Shown here: piece after piece, positions 31,651 to 39,848 of the stretch
Position numbering within the stretch: position 1 is the stretch's first letter
How the letters are laid out: each line of letters begins with the position of its first letter
NCBI GenBank assembly: GCA_022843605.1
Contig: JALHNI010000049.1
Coordinates: 1 to 39,848 of the forward strand
Reading direction: 5' to 3'
Origin: Bryobacter sp.
GTDB lineage: Bacteria > Acidobacteriota > Terriglobia > Bryobacterales > Bryobacteraceae
DNA length: 39,848 nt
Made by a program: the position numbers and the translations under genes
The notes under the pieces: generated by a model
Database searches by the model: none
The model's input: only the letters and a program-made list of their open reading frames with translations
Told to the model about the DNA's origin: nothing

Positions 31651-32547
31651 TTGCCTTCCATTAGCATGAAAGAATTGCTCGAAGCCGGCGTACACTTCGG
31701 GCACCAGACCAAGCGCTGGAACCCCAAGATGAAGGAATACATCTTCGGCGAACGCAACGGGATCTACATCGTCGACCTGCAAAAGACCTTGAAACTCTTC
31801 AAGGATGCCATGCGGTTCATCGGCGAAATGGCTGCCCAAAACAAGACCTTCCTCTTCGTCGGCACTAAGCGACAGGCCCAGGAGGCCATCGCCGAAGAAG
31901 CCACGAAGTGCCAACAGTACTACGTGAACAATCGCTGGCTCGGCGGCTTGCTCACCAACAACATCACGGTGCAGAAGTCGATCAAGCGCCTCAAGGAATT
32001 GGACGCCATCGCCGAAGAAGGCAGCTTCGCCGGCCGCTCCAAGAAGGAAGCGTCGCGCATGGAGCGGGAACGCAAGAGCCTCCAGCAGAACCTCGCCGGT
32101 ATCCGTGATATGCAAGGCCTGCCCGACGTTCTCTTCGTCGTGGACTCCCACAAGGAAGCCATCGCCGTCATGGAAGCCCGCCGCCTGAATATCCCCGTCG
32201 TCGCCGTCGTCGACACCAACTGCGACCCCAACATGGTCGACTACGTGATCCCCGGCAATGATGACGCCCTGCGCGCCATCAAGCTCTTCACCAGCAAGAT
32301 CTCTGAGGCCATCAGCGAAGGCCGTTCGCTCGCCACCGAGCAGGACTTCGTCCCCGAAAAGATCGTCGCCGACGAAAGCTCCACCTCTCTCGACATGTCC
32401 GCCTACACCCAGTATGTCGACCCCTCTTACTCCGAACAGTTGATGTCGGAGAGCCTGGTGTCCGACGAAGACCTCCCCAGCGTTTCGCTGCCGAAGAAGG
32501 CCGCCGTCGAAGAAGCCAAACCTGAAGAAGCGAAGGTGTCCGAATAA
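31651..32547 (+). CDS. rpsB: 30S ribosomal protein S2
   Basis: A 298-residue protein. [56 protein letters not shown] and [21 protein letters not shown] are textbook S2. About 60 C-terminal residues form an extra acidic, Ala/Glu-rich tail. The start is a TTG at 31651 supported by AGGAG six bases upstream; the first in-frame ATG (31666) would remove conserved sequence start context. It is co-transcribed with tsf, 3 bases downstream. Confidence 0.97.
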   Translation: MPSISMKELLEAGVHFGHQTKRWNPKMKEYIFGERNGIYIVDLQKTLKLFKDAMRFIGEMAAQNKTFLFVGTKRQAQEAIAEEATKCQQYYVNNRWLGGLLTNNITVQKSIKRLKELDAIAEEGSFAGRSKKEASRMERERKSLQQNLAGIRDMQGLPDVLFVVDSHKEAIAVMEARRLNIPVVAVVDTNCDPNMVDYVIPGNDDALRAIKLFTSKISEAISEGRSLATEQDFVPEKIVADESSTSLDMSAYTQYVDPSYSEQLMSESLVSDEDLPSVSLPKKAAVEEAKPEEAKVSE

Positions 32548-32550
32548 GTT

Positions 32551-33186
32551 ATGGCTGAAATTACCGCTCAACTCGTCAAACAGCTCCGCGACAAGACCAG
32601 CGCGGGCATGATGGAATGCAAAAAGGCCCTCGAAGAAGCCAAAGGCAACCTCGAGGAAGCGGAAGTCGTCCTGCGGAAACGCGGCATGGCTTCGGCCGCC
32701 AAGAAGTCTTCCCGCTCCACCAAGCAGGGCAGCATCGGCACTTATATTCATCCCGGCTCCCAGCTTGGCGTCATGGTCGAGATTAACTGCGAAAGCGACT
32801 TCGTCGCCCGCACGGACGACTTCCAGGAACTCGTCCGCGATCTCGCCATGCACATCGCCGCCGCTGACCCGCTCTTCGTTCGCCGCGAAGAGGTCACCGC
32901 CGCCGTTCTCGACAAAGAACGTGAAATCGCTCGGGATCGTGCCAAGAACGAAGGCAAGCCCGACAAAATCATCGACCGCATCATTGAAGGCCGCATCGAG
33001 AAGTACTACGAGGAAGTCGTCCTCCTCGAACAGCCTTTCGTGAAGGAAAGCACGATCACGGTGAAAGATCTGATCAATCAGAAAATCGCCAAACTCGGGG
33101 AGAACATCAGCGTCTCCCGTTTCGTCCGCATGAAGGTTGGAGAAACCCAAGCGGCTGAACCAGCCGAAGCTGAAGCGGCGCAGTAA
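32551..33186 (+). CDS. tsf: Translation elongation factor Ts
   Basis: A 211-residue guanine-nucleotide exchange factor for EF-Tu. The N-terminal UBA-like domain [26 protein letters not shown] and the core [16 protein letters not shown] are conserved. It is the short bacterial form with one core subdomain and coiled-coil ([19 protein letters not shown]) and an Ala/Glu-rich tail. It directly follows rpsB and is closed by a strong terminator. Confidence 0.97.
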   Translation: MAEITAQLVKQLRDKTSAGMMECKKALEEAKGNLEEAEVVLRKRGMASAAKKSSRSTKQGSIGTYIHPGSQLGVMVEINCESDFVARTDDFQELVRDLAMHIAAADPLFVRREEVTAAVLDKEREIARDRAKNEGKPDKIIDRIIEGRIEKYYEEVVLLEQPFVKESTITVKDLINQKIAKLGENISVSRFVRMKVGETQAAEPAEAEAAQ

Positions 33187-33193
33187 GTACATC

Positions 33194-33221
33194 GGGGCGG
33201 CGGAAACGCCGCCCCTTTTTT
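33194..33221 (+). terminator. Strong rho-independent terminator after tsf
   Basis: A perfect 9-base stem GGGGCGGCG/CGCCGCCCC (33194-33202 and 33207-33215) with a GAAA tetraloop and six T residues (33216-33221). It separates rpsB-tsf from pyrH-frr. Confidence 0.95.
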
Positions 33222-33248
33222 GTGAGTAGAGGGGAAACACTAAGCAGC

Positions 33249-33956
33249 ATGGCCTATTCGCGGATTCTGTTGAAGCTTTCAGGCGAGGTGATGGCGGGAC
33301 AAGGCTCCTTCGGCATTGATCCGGAGAAAGTCGCGGCGCTGGCCGCCGAAGTCGCCGACGTCGCCCGTACCGGCATTCAAATTGGCCTCGTCGTCGGCGG
33401 CGGTAACTTCTTTCGCGGCGTCGCCGCGGCCGCCCGCAACATGGATCGCGTCTCGGCGGATCACATGGGCATGCTCGCCACCGTCATCAACGCCCTCGCC
33501 CTGCAGGACGCTCTCGAAAAGCAAGGCATTCAAACCCGCGTCATGACCGCCATCCAGATGCCGCAAATCTGCGAACCCTACATTCGCCGCCGCGCCATCC
33601 GTCATCTCGAAAAAGGCCGTATCGTCATCTTCGCCGCCGGCACCTCGAATCCGTTCTTCTCCACCGACACCGCCGCCACTTTGCGCGCCCTCGAAATCAA
33701 AGCCGAGGTCATCGCCAAAGCTACTAGGGTTGATGGAGTCTACGACAAGGACCCGCTGAAGCATTCCGACGCCGTCCTCTTCCGCCACGTCTCTTACACC
33801 GAAGTCCTCACCAAGAGCCTCGCCGTGATGGATGCCCCCGCCGTCGCCATGTGCCGCGACAACAAAATGCCCATCGCCGTCTTCAACCTCAACGTCCACG
33901 GCAATATCCAGCGCTTTGTCCAAGGCGAGGAAATCGGCACCATCATCGGTAGCTAG
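33249..33956 (+). CDS. pyrH: Uridylate kinase (UMP kinase)
   Basis: A 235-residue hexameric amino-acid-kinase-fold enzyme making UDP from [58 protein letters not shown] and [13 protein letters not shown] are all typical. ATG 33249 is chosen; an in-frame GTG at 33222 lies against the tsf terminator and is rejected. It has the usual position between tsf and frr. Confidence 0.97.
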   Translation: MAYSRILLKLSGEVMAGQGSFGIDPEKVAALAAEVADVARTGIQIGLVVGGGNFFRGVAAAARNMDRVSADHMGMLATVINALALQDALEKQGIQTRVMTAIQMPQICEPYIRRRAIRHLEKGRIVIFAAGTSNPFFSTDTAATLRALEIKAEVIAKATRVDGVYDKDPLKHSDAVLFRHVSYTEVLTKSLAVMDAPAVAMCRDNKMPIAVFNLNVHGNIQRFVQGEEIGTIIGS

Positions 33957-33986
33957 GCGTCTGAACAGCTAAACTAGGAAACGACC

Positions 33987-34550
33987 ATGACAGTTAAGGA
34001 AGTCGAAGCACACATCAAGACCAAGATGGACAAGACCGTCGCTGACCTGCAGAACGACGTCTCCTCCCTCCGCACCGGGCGCGCCAACGTCGGCATGCTC
34101 GATAGCGTCAAAGTGGACTACTACGGAACGCCCACGCCCCTTAACCAGGTGGCCAACATGAGCGTCCCCGAGCCCGCGCTCATCGCCATCCAGCCCTGGG
34201 ATGCCTCGCTCATCGGCGCCATCGAGAAAGCCATCCGCACCGCGGAACTCGGCCTCAATCCCGCCAACGACGGCAAACTCATCCGGATCCCCATCCCGCC
34301 TTTGAACGAAGAGCGCCGCAAGGAAATCGTCAAGCGTCTGCACACCATCGCCGAACAGCATCGGGTCGCCCTTCGCAGTGAGCGCCGCGACGGCAACGAA
34401 AAGCTCAAGAAGATGCTCAAAGACAAGACCATCAGCGAAGACGACGAGCGCCGGGCCCTCGAAGAGATTCAAAAGCTCACCGACGCCAATATGGCCAAAG
34501 TCGATGCCATCTCCAAGTCCAAGGAAAAAGACATCCTCGAAGTGAAGTAG
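33987..34550 (+). CDS. frr: Ribosome recycling factor
   Basis: A 187-residue protein that splits post-termination ribosomes with EF-G. LRTGRANVGMLDSVKVDYYGTPTPLNQVA, IQPWDASLIGAIEKAI and NDGKLIRIPIPPLNEERRKEIVK match the three-helix-bundle family at full length. AGGA lies 6 bases before the ATG. It follows pyrH by 30 bases. Confidence 0.97.
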   Translation: MTVKEVEAHIKTKMDKTVADLQNDVSSLRTGRANVGMLDSVKVDYYGTPTPLNQVANMSVPEPALIAIQPWDASLIGAIEKAIRTAELGLNPANDGKLIRIPIPPLNEERRKEIVKRLHTIAEQHRVALRSERRDGNEKLKKMLKDKTISEDDERRALEEIQKLTDANMAKVDAISKSKEKDILEVK

Positions 34551-34598
34551 CCGCCTCGCCCGTGCCAATCGGCGGATTGCTATAGTGAGAACGTTCGC

Positions 34599-35237
34599 AT
34601 GAACCTGCCGAATGCACTAACGTTGCTGCGCATCTTCTTCGTCCCGCTCCTCGTAGCGGTACTGGTGCAGCGCAAGGTCGAATGGGAACTGCTCGGCGTC
34701 TCGCTCAGCAGCGAGATGTTCGCGCTGTGGATCTTTCTCTTCGCCGCCCTCACTGACTTGCTCGACGGCTACCTTGCTCGCCGCTGGGGACAGATCACCA
34801 CCGTCGGCACCCTGCTCGATCCCATCGCCGACAAGATGCTGATCTCGGCCGCCCTTATCTCCCTCGTGCAGACCGGCAATGTCCCCGCCGGCCTCACCAT
34901 TCTCCTCATTGGCCGCGAGTTCGCCATCTCGGGCCTGCGTAGCATCGCCGCCAGTGCCGGCTACACCATCCAGGCCAATGACCTCGGCAAAACCAAGATG
35001 GTCTTCCAGGTCCTCGCCATCTCGCTGGTCATCCTCAGCATGCGCTACCCCGAACTCACTGAGCTGGCCCGCTGGAGCATGTGGGTGGTCGTCTTTTTTT
35101 CCATCGCCTCCGCCCTTAGCTACTTTGCCAAGTTCTGGGGCAAGGTCGATGCGCACGTCAAAGAGAATCGCCGCCGCCAGTTCCTGGTTCTCGGACGTCG
35201 CCGCAAACGCACCCGGGCCGCCATGGGCGGCGCCTAG
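34599..35237 (+). CDS. pgsA: CDP-diacylglycerol-glycerol-3-phosphate 3-phosphatidyltransferase
   Basis: A 212-residue membrane enzyme making phosphatidylglycerol phosphate. The CDP-alcohol phosphotransferase motif is exact: D53, D56-G57, A60-R61, G70, D74 and D78 (DLLDGYLARRWGQ ... GTLLDPIADK). It has about five transmembrane segments and a basic C-terminal tail. The N-terminus LPNALTLLRIFFVPLL is typical PgsA. It lies 48 bases after frr; a weak CCGCC/GGCGG repeat is in that gap. Confidence 0.95.
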   Translation: MNLPNALTLLRIFFVPLLVAVLVQRKVEWELLGVSLSSEMFALWIFLFAALTDLLDGYLARRWGQITTVGTLLDPIADKMLISAALISLVQTGNVPAGLTILLIGREFAISGLRSIAASAGYTIQANDLGKTKMVFQVLAISLVILSMRYPELTELARWSMWVVVFFSIASALSYFAKFWGKVDAHVKENRRRQFLVLGRRRKRTRAAMGGA

Positions 35238-35254
35238 CTTGCGATAATTGTGGC

Positions 35255-35920
35255 ATGTTGCGATTAGCCGCGTTCGTCTTCGTAGCCCTCAGCCTCGCCG
35301 CCCAATCAACTCCCTCCGTCCGCGCCAGCGGCGAAGGCGTGGTCTCCGCCCAACCGGATCTCGTGCGCGTCAATCTCACGATCGCCACGCAAGCCAGCAC
35401 CGCGCAAGAGGCCGCTGACCAGAACGCCACCGCCTCCCAGTCCGTCAACACCCGCATCAAGGCCCTCATCGGCACCAACGGCGAGGTGAAGACCGTCGCC
35501 TACTCCGTCAATCCCACCTACCGCTCCAACGGCACCAGCCAAACCCTGGTCGGCTACATCGCCAGCAACACCCTGGAAGTCACGGCGTTTGATCTGAACC
35601 TCGCCGGCCGCCTTGTCGACGCGGCGACCCAGGCCGGCGCCACCTCCGTCTCCGGGCTCCGCTTCGGCCTCCGGGACTCCGAACCCCAACGCCGGGAAGC
35701 CCTACGGCGCGCCACGCAGGTCGCCCGCGCCAGTGCCACCGCGATCGCTGAAGGCCTCAACGTCCGCCTGGGCAACATCCTCGCCGCCGTCGAGGGCTAC
35801 GCGGTCTCCCCGCTCACCACCGACTTCCGCGCCGCCGGCGGCGCCGCCTCCACCACCTTCGACACCGGCCTCGTCGAAGTCCGCGCCACCGTCACTCTCG
35901 AAATCGCCATCGTCCAGTAA
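35255..35920 (+). CDS. SIMPL-domain (DUF541) exported protein
   Basis: A 221-residue protein with a signal peptide (1-16, ALSLAAQ) and a SIMPL/BP26-like domain: SVRASGEGVVSAQPDLVRVNL, VKTVAYSVNPTY and SNTLEVTAFDLNLAGRLVDAA. Members are periplasmic or outer-membrane-associated and oligomerise into channel-like assemblies (Brucella BP26); the function is unclear. It is 17 bases after pgsA and 18 bases before the aldo/keto reductase. Confidence 0.9.
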   Translation: MLRLAAFVFVALSLAAQSTPSVRASGEGVVSAQPDLVRVNLTIATQASTAQEAADQNATASQSVNTRIKALIGTNGEVKTVAYSVNPTYRSNGTSQTLVGYIASNTLEVTAFDLNLAGRLVDAATQAGATSVSGLRFGLRDSEPQRREALRRATQVARASATAIAEGLNVRLGNILAAVEGYAVSPLTTDFRAAGGAASTTFDTGLVEVRATVTLEIAIVQ

Positions 35921-35938
35921 GCCCGACTATCCTAAATC

Positions 35939-36967
35939 ATGGACTACAGAATCCTCGGCGGCTCCGGCCTCAAAGTCTCCTCGCTCTGCTTCGGCACCGG
36001 CACCTTCGGCGGCGGCAATGACTTCTTCAAAGCGTGGGGCTCCACCGGCGTGGAAGAGGCCCGCAAGCTGATCGGCATCTGCCTCGACGCTGGCGTCAAC
36101 CTCTTCGACACCGCCGACATTTATTCCGACGGCCTCTCTGAAGAGATCTTCGGCCGCGCCATCGAAGGCCGCCGCCATGAGTTACTCATCTCAACCAAGG
36201 CCACCTTCCGCATGGGCAAAGGTCCCAACGATCTCGGCTCCTCGCGCCACCACGTAATTCAGGCCTGCGAAGCCAGCCTCCGCCGCCTCGGCACCGATTA
36301 CATCGACCTGTATCACATGCATGGTTTCGACGCATTTACGCCCATCGAGGAAGTGCTCTACACGCTCGACACCTTAGTGCGCAGCGGCAAAGTCCGGTAC
36401 ATTGCCTGTTCGAATTTCTCCGGCTGGCACCTCATGAAGTCGCTCTCCATCTCGGAGAAACAAGGCTGGGCTAAGTATGTCGGCCACCAGGTCTATTACT
36501 CGCTCATCGGCCGCGACTACGAATGGGAATTGCTGGGACTCGGCATCGACCAGAAAGTCGGCTCCCTCATCTGGAGCCCGCTCGGCTGGGGACGACTCAC
36601 CGGCAAAATTCGCCGCGGCCAGCCGATTCCGAAAGAGAGCCGCCTGCACGAAACCGGCAAGCTGGGTCCGCAGATGAACGACGAGTATCTCTATCAAGTG
36701 GTCGACACTCTCGACGAAGTCGCCAGGGAGACTGGTAAGTCGGTCCCGCAAATCGCCCTCAACTGGCTCCTCCGCAAACCGACCGTGTCCACCCTGGTCA
36801 TCGGTGCGCGCAACGAGGAACAGCTACGCCAGAACTTAGCCGCCGAAGGCTGGAAACTCACCCCCGAACTGGTAGCCAAACTCGACCAAGCCAGCGCCCA
36901 GCCCCTTCCCTACCCTTACTGGCACCAACGACAGTTCGCCGAACGCCACCCCCTGCCGGGCGAGTAG
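35939..36967 (+). CDS. Aldo/keto reductase
   Basis: A 342-residue TIM-barrel NAD(P)H oxidoreductase. The catalytic tetrad is visible: D57 and Y62 (FDTADIYSDG), K87 (STKATF) and H128 (YHMHGFD). The C-terminal cofactor loop VIGARNEEQLRQNL is also present. It resembles the AKR group related to K-channel beta subunits and YajO/Tas. The substrate is unknown. It is tail-to-tail with the PIN-domain gene with one base between the stops. Confidence 0.93.
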   Translation: MDYRILGGSGLKVSSLCFGTGTFGGGNDFFKAWGSTGVEEARKLIGICLDAGVNLFDTADIYSDGLSEEIFGRAIEGRRHELLISTKATFRMGKGPNDLGSSRHHVIQACEASLRRLGTDYIDLYHMHGFDAFTPIEEVLYTLDTLVRSGKVRYIACSNFSGWHLMKSLSISEKQGWAKYVGHQVYYSLIGRDYEWELLGLGIDQKVGSLIWSPLGWGRLTGKIRRGQPIPKESRLHETGKLGPQMNDEYLYQVVDTLDEVARETGKSVPQIALNWLLRKPTVSTLVIGARNEEQLRQNLAAEGWKLTPELVAKLDQASAQPLPYPYWHQRQFAERHPLPGE

Positions 36968-36968
36968 A

Positions 36969-37388
36969 TCACTTAGGAACCATCCAGCGCACCGTTGAAT
37001 GCTCCGCGATCAGCGCAAAGTCGCGAATATTCGCGGTAACGACGATTGCCCCCACGCGGGTCGCCGACAAGGCAATCAGTACGTCATTTGAGATCTGTCT
37101 CCGCTGCGCGACGCCCATACCGCGTTGGGCAAGTTTGGCCAGCACACGTCCGCATTCAAGAAAGCAGGCGTGATCAGGAGTCACGATCCGTCCAGCCGTT
37201 TCGAACGGTTTCAGGAAGCTGGCCAGTTCATCCTGCTCATGCTTGTCCCTGCATCCGGCATAGAGTTCCAGCGCAACTACCGAACTCATGTAGAATTGCG
37301 GACGTAAAGTCCGCGCCTCAAACTCTTCTTTGTGATTCGGATTCCGGAAGAAATCGATCAGGACGTTGGTGTCCAATAAAGCTTTCAT
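36969..37388 (-). CDS. vapC: PIN-domain ribonuclease toxin, VapC family
   Basis: A 139-residue PIN nuclease with the four-acid site: D6 (LLDTNVLID), E41 (ALELYAG), D102 (NDVLIALSA) and D123 (TANIRDF). VapC toxins cleave specific tRNA or rRNA sites to stop translation. The start overlaps the antitoxin stop (ATGA), the classic order antitoxin then toxin. Target and activity are not predictable from sequence. Confidence 0.9.
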   Translation of the reverse strand: MKALLDTNVLIDFFRNPNHKEEFEARTLRPQFYMSSVVALELYAGCRDKHEQDELASFLKPFETAGRIVTPDHACFLECGRVLAKLAQRGMGVAQRRQISNDVLIALSATRVGAIVVTANIRDFALIAEHSTVRWMVPK

Positions 37389-37597
37389 TTCTTCCGGCGT
37401 GGTGGATCAGGGAAGGCAACCCCGAGACCGGCCAGCGCCGGACCATGTTGCCGAAACGCCTTGTCGATCTCGTCTCGTACCACGATCTCTTTCAGTGCCC
37501 GCGTCACCGTCTCGGTTTCGGTCCGCGCGCCCGAAATCTTCTGGGCCTGACGAACCAGTTCCGGATCGATCAGCCACGTCTTCTTGATAGCCGCCAT
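37385..37597 (-). CDS. vapB: VapB-family antitoxin
   Basis: A 70-residue protein. An N-terminal strand (KKTWLIDPELVRQAQ) followed by SGARTETETVTRALKEIVVRDE fits the short VapB antitoxin family (PF09957-like), with DNA-binding N-terminus and toxin-binding C-terminus (AFRQHGPALAGLG ...). It would neutralise the adjacent PIN toxin and repress its own operon. Four-base overlap with vapC. Confidence 0.87.
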   Translation of the reverse strand: MAAIKKTWLIDPELVRQAQKISGARTETETVTRALKEIVVRDEIDKAFRQHGPALAGLGVAFPDPPRRKK

Positions 37598-37624
37598 ACG
37601 GATGATTTTAACATTGGCCCGTAT
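37596..37624 (-). promoter_or_regulatory. Candidate operator overlapping the antitoxin start
   Basis: ATACGG (37596-37601) and CCGTAT (37619-37624) form an inverted repeat across the start ATG and an AT-rich core that includes a -10-like TTAAAAT. This is where VapB autoregulators usually bind. The arms are only six bases, so chance is possible. The remaining bases to 37824 show no other element. Confidence 0.35.
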
Positions 37625-37824
37625 CAGGAGAATTCGGTACCAACGTTCACGTCAAATCGAAATAAACTTCCCCGCCCCTAAATCCCTGAACCCAAGCCCG
37701 TTATCCCGCACGGCACTCAGACAACCGCACCTGAAATTTGACACTCCACGTTATCCTCAAATTGGGCCTCGGCAAACGACTCATCCTAAAAGGCCAACCG
37801 GGAAATTGGGTTTGTTTCGTACCC

Positions 37825-38529
37825 CTACACTTCCGGAAACACCGCCGGCCCCTTCAGCTTCCCGGGCTCCACCAGTTCCACTGCTGGACCCATATACACA
37901 TACACCAACCCGCGCCGCGCCCGGTCACTCCGGTTCGGCTCGCTATGATGCACCGTCAAACTATGATGCAGCACACAGCTTCCTCGCCGGATCACCGCCG
38001 CGAACTCTGGCAGATCCACCGCCGGCACCAGCCCCAGCGAGTTTCCCGCCACCCCCGACGCCGCATGCTCCAGTCGACCCAGCTTGTGCGAACCCAATGC
38101 AAACCGCACACAGCCATTCTCTTCCGTCGAATCGTCCAGTGCCACCCAGGCCGAAAGCATGTCATCCGGCGCAAACGGCCAGTAGGGCATATCCTGGTGC
38201 TTCGGCACGGCCGTTCCCACCTGGGCCGGCTTTGCGAACACCTGGCTGCCGTAAAGCCGCACCGGTTCGCCCAGAATCTCCCGCAGCACCGCCACCAATT
38301 GCGGCTTACGCGCGAAGTCCATAAACGGCGTCGCGTAGTGGTGCAGCCGAAAGGCATTCCGCAAACGATCCGTACCCGGCTCGTAGATCAGATCCGAATC
38401 CGGAACGTAAGTCACTTCGCGCCGGATCACCCGATCCACCTCGTCCGAAATCGGAGCCATTTCCTCCTCGGAAAACAGGTCCTCCAACACCACCACACCA
38501 TCGCGCCAAAACTGCTCCGCTACCGTCAT
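37825..38529 (-). CDS. Phytanoyl-CoA dioxygenase (PhyH)-family protein
   Basis: A 234-residue Fe(II)/2-oxoglutarate oxygenase of the PhyH family. The metal triad is H111 and D113 (KHQDMPYW) with distal H194 in SLTVHHSEPN, and the 2-oxoglutarate arginine is in RRGLVYVY (R205 or R206). It would hydroxylate a small molecule; the family is expanded in Planctomycetes and Solibacteres and the substrate here is unknown. GGAGG lies 2 bases before the ATG. It is divergent from the sialidase-like gene by 29 bases, implying shared regulation. Confidence 0.9.
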   Translation of the reverse strand: MTVAEQFWRDGVVVLEDLFSEEEMAPISDEVDRVIRREVTYVPDSDLIYEPGTDRLRNAFRLHHYATPFMDFARKPQLVAVLREILGEPVRLYGSQVFAKPAQVGTAVPKHQDMPYWPFAPDDMLSAWVALDDSTEENGCVRFALGSHKLGRLEHAASGVAGNSLGLVPAVDLPEFAAVIRRGSCVLHHSLTVHHSEPNRSDRARRGLVYVYMGPAVELVEPGKLKGPAVFPEV

Positions 38530-38558
38530 CTCCTCCAGTCTAGTGCGACACTAACCCC

Positions 38559-39626
38559 ATGAAGTTGTGCCTCATCCTCGCGGTGTCCAGCCTATTGGCC
38601 GCGCCGAAAACTGTCGTCGAGGGCGACGGATATTTCCCCGTCCTCATCCAAATGAAAGATGGCCGCCTCGCCGCCGTCTACCGCGCAGGCGCCGCCCACA
38701 TTGGCCGCGGCGGCCGGCTCGACTGGATCACCTCCAATGACCGGGGCCGCACCTGGACCCCGCCCGCCGTGCTCGTCGATACCCCGGAGGACGACCGCAA
38801 CCCCGCCTTCGGCCAACTCGCCGACGGCACCCTCCTGATGGCCTACGCCATTCTGAGCGGCTATGGCCCTGACGGTAAACTCGCCAGTGCCCGCAAGGAT
38901 CGCGTCTTCGACGGAGTCTATGTCATGCGCTCCACCGACCACGGCAAGACCTGGAGCCCCGGCAAACGCAGCCCGGAAACCCGTCGTCCTCCCGGCGACA
39001 AGAACGTCGTTTCTGCCGCCGTTTCGCCCTTCGGCAAAATCGTGCAACTGAAAGATGGCACCGCCCTCATGGCTGTCTATTACGAAGCCACTCTGCTCGA
39101 CGGTACCCAGCAATTCCAAAGCTGGGTATTCCGCTCTACTGACCAGGGTGTCACCTGGGACCATCCCTCGCTCATTCAGTTGGACGGCAATGAGACCGCC
39201 CTCACCGTCCTCAAAGACGGCACCGTGCTTGCCGCCGTGCGCACCTCCCGCGCCGGCTATCTCCGCCTCACACGCTCCACCGACGGCGGCCGCACCTGGG
39301 CCCCGTCCGTTCAAGTCACGAAGGACGCCGAGCATCCGGCGGACCTCATCCAACTGCGCGATGGCCGCGTCCTGCTCAGCTTCGGCCAACGCAATGCGCC
39401 CCGTGGCGTGCACACTTGGCTGAGTAGCGACAACGGCGTCACCTGGAAACCGGAACACCGCCAAACGCTATCCTCCGACGCCCCCAACACCGACTGCGGC
39501 TACCCCAGTTCTGTAGAAACCAAGCGCGGCCAGATCGTCACCATCTACTACCAGGTCGATGACGCAAAGAACACTCCCGCCAGCGCCAAGGCCAAAGTGA
39601 TTCAATGGCAGGTACCTAAGTTATGA
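38559..39626 (+). CDS. Exported sialidase-fold (BNR/Asp-box) protein
   Basis: A 355-residue secreted protein (signal peptide 1-15) with five Asp-box repeats S-x-D-x-G-x-T-W at about residues 59-66, 125-132, 193-200, 240-247 and 289-296. This predicts a six-bladed propeller, as in sialidases and related glycosidases or sensors. Full catalytic assignment (arginine triad) is not certain, so exo-sialidase activity should not be assumed. The last codons overlap the next start by ATGA. Confidence 0.9.
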   Translation: MKLCLILAVSSLLAAPKTVVEGDGYFPVLIQMKDGRLAAVYRAGAAHIGRGGRLDWITSNDRGRTWTPPAVLVDTPEDDRNPAFGQLADGTLLMAYAILSGYGPDGKLASARKDRVFDGVYVMRSTDHGKTWSPGKRSPETRRPPGDKNVVSAAVSPFGKIVQLKDGTALMAVYYEATLLDGTQQFQSWVFRSTDQGVTWDHPSLIQLDGNETALTVLKDGTVLAAVRTSRAGYLRLTRSTDGGRTWAPSVQVTKDAEHPADLIQLRDGRVLLSFGQRNAPRGVHTWLSSDNGVTWKPEHRQTLSSDAPNTDCGYPSSVETKRGQIVTIYYQVDDAKNTPASAKAKVIQWQVPKL

Positions 39627-39848
39627 TCGAAGCGATCCTTTACGGCGCACGGGACCTGCGCCTTGAACAGCAACCGGACCCCATCCCCGGCCCCCACGAC
39701 GTCCTCGTCCGCACCGAGTTCACCGCCCTCTCCACCGGCACCGAACTCGGTAACTACGAAGGCCGCTCCGAAGAACTCCCCGGCGCACCCAAGTACCCGC
39801 GCCGCACCGGCTACTGCAACGTCGGAGTCGTCGAACAGACCGGAGCCC
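39623..39848 (+). CDS. Medium-chain zinc-type dehydrogenase, N-terminal part (cut by window edge)
   Basis: Starts with ATG at 39623 overlapping the sialidase-like stop (ATGA) and runs open to the window end (75 residues). IEAILYGARDLRLEQQPDPIPGPHDVLVRTEFTALS and a later RTGYCNVGVVEQTGA match the GroES-like N-terminal domain of MDR alcohol/sorbitol dehydrogenases. The usual catalytic-zinc cysteine position is occupied by T-A-L-S-T-G-T-E, as in non-classical members of the family. The substrate is unknown. Confidence 0.8.
   Translation, partial: MIEAILYGARDLRLEQQPDPIPGPHDVLVRTEFTALSTGTELGNYEGRSEELPGAPKYPRRTGYCNVGVVEQTGA

Noticed and set aside
31627..33240. Long minus-strand open frame (537 codons) opposite rpsB and tsf
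   Set aside because: It is exactly antisense to two recognisable translation genes; the predicted protein is low-complexity and has no family pattern.
34551..34598. CCGCC/GGCGG repeat between frr and pgsA as a terminator
   Set aside because: Five-base arms with a long loop and no T-run; too weak to call.
1..39848. CRISPR array, IS element, prophage, tRNA or rRNA
   Set aside because: No repeated spacer structure, transposase or phage gene, or recognisable tRNA/rRNA sequence was found in the gaps.

Overview
The window looks like a chromosomal segment of an acidobacterium of the Bryobacterales/Solibacterales type. The evidence is a high-GC genome, a Planctomycetes-like DUF1501/DUF1553 gene pair, a giant Oar-like TonB-dependent receptor with an N-terminal carboxypeptidase-regulatory domain, Tat-targeted enzymes, and sialidase-fold and phytanoyl-CoA-dioxygenase-type accessory genes next to ordinary housekeeping operons. 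The taxonomic call is an inference from gene content. No rRNA, tRNA, IS element, prophage or CRISPR array was seen, and no gene-free stretch exceeds about 230 bases.

Layout. 1-4706 (minus): DUF1553 cytochrome-type protein, DUF1501 Tat protein, then a CocE-type serine hydrolase that is frameshifted and cut by the window edge. 4866-5411 (plus): DUF1003 membrane protein. 5418-8816 (minus): sdhC-sdhA-sdhB, the single-membrane-subunit succinate dehydrogenase. 8939-10243 (minus): SulP transporter lacking a STAS domain. 10364-11518 (minus): Tat-targeted HisC-like aminotransferase. 11689-15177 (minus): TonB-dependent receptor. 15402-18171 (plus): DinB-like protein, SpoU/TrmH RNA methyltransferase and gamma-glutamyltransferase-family enzyme, coupled by TAATG and ATGA junctions. 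18244-21611 (minus): a compact operon of enolase-superfamily enzyme, NodB-type deacetylase, acyl carrier protein and ketoacyl-ACP synthase. 21649-23421 (plus): YfiT/DinB-like protein and NupG-like MFS transporter. 23418-27481 (minus): amt, PII and glnD nitrogen-sensing operon. 27583-30546 (plus): CPA2 antiporter, a frameshifted PQQ-sugar-dehydrogenase-like protein and a six-heme cytochrome c. 30632-35237 (plus): rplM-rpsI, rpsB-tsf, pyrH-frr and pgsA. 35255-39848: SIMPL protein, aldo/keto reductase, VapBC-type toxin-antitoxin pair (minus), phytanoyl-CoA dioxygenase-like protein (minus), sialidase-like protein and the start of a zinc-type dehydrogenase.

Genes that appear to work together: respiratory SDH; ammonium uptake with its PII sensor and uridylyltransferase; translation and lipid housekeeping genes; and a periplasmic dehydrogenase with a multiheme electron acceptor. 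The most intriguing unit is the overlapping ACP, ketosynthase and deacetylase set, whose enzyme types recall rhizobial NodF, NodE and NodB, although no acyltransferase or chitin synthase partner lies in the window. Two genes carry single-base frameshifts within short G/C runs, so either real decay or base-calling error must be considered.
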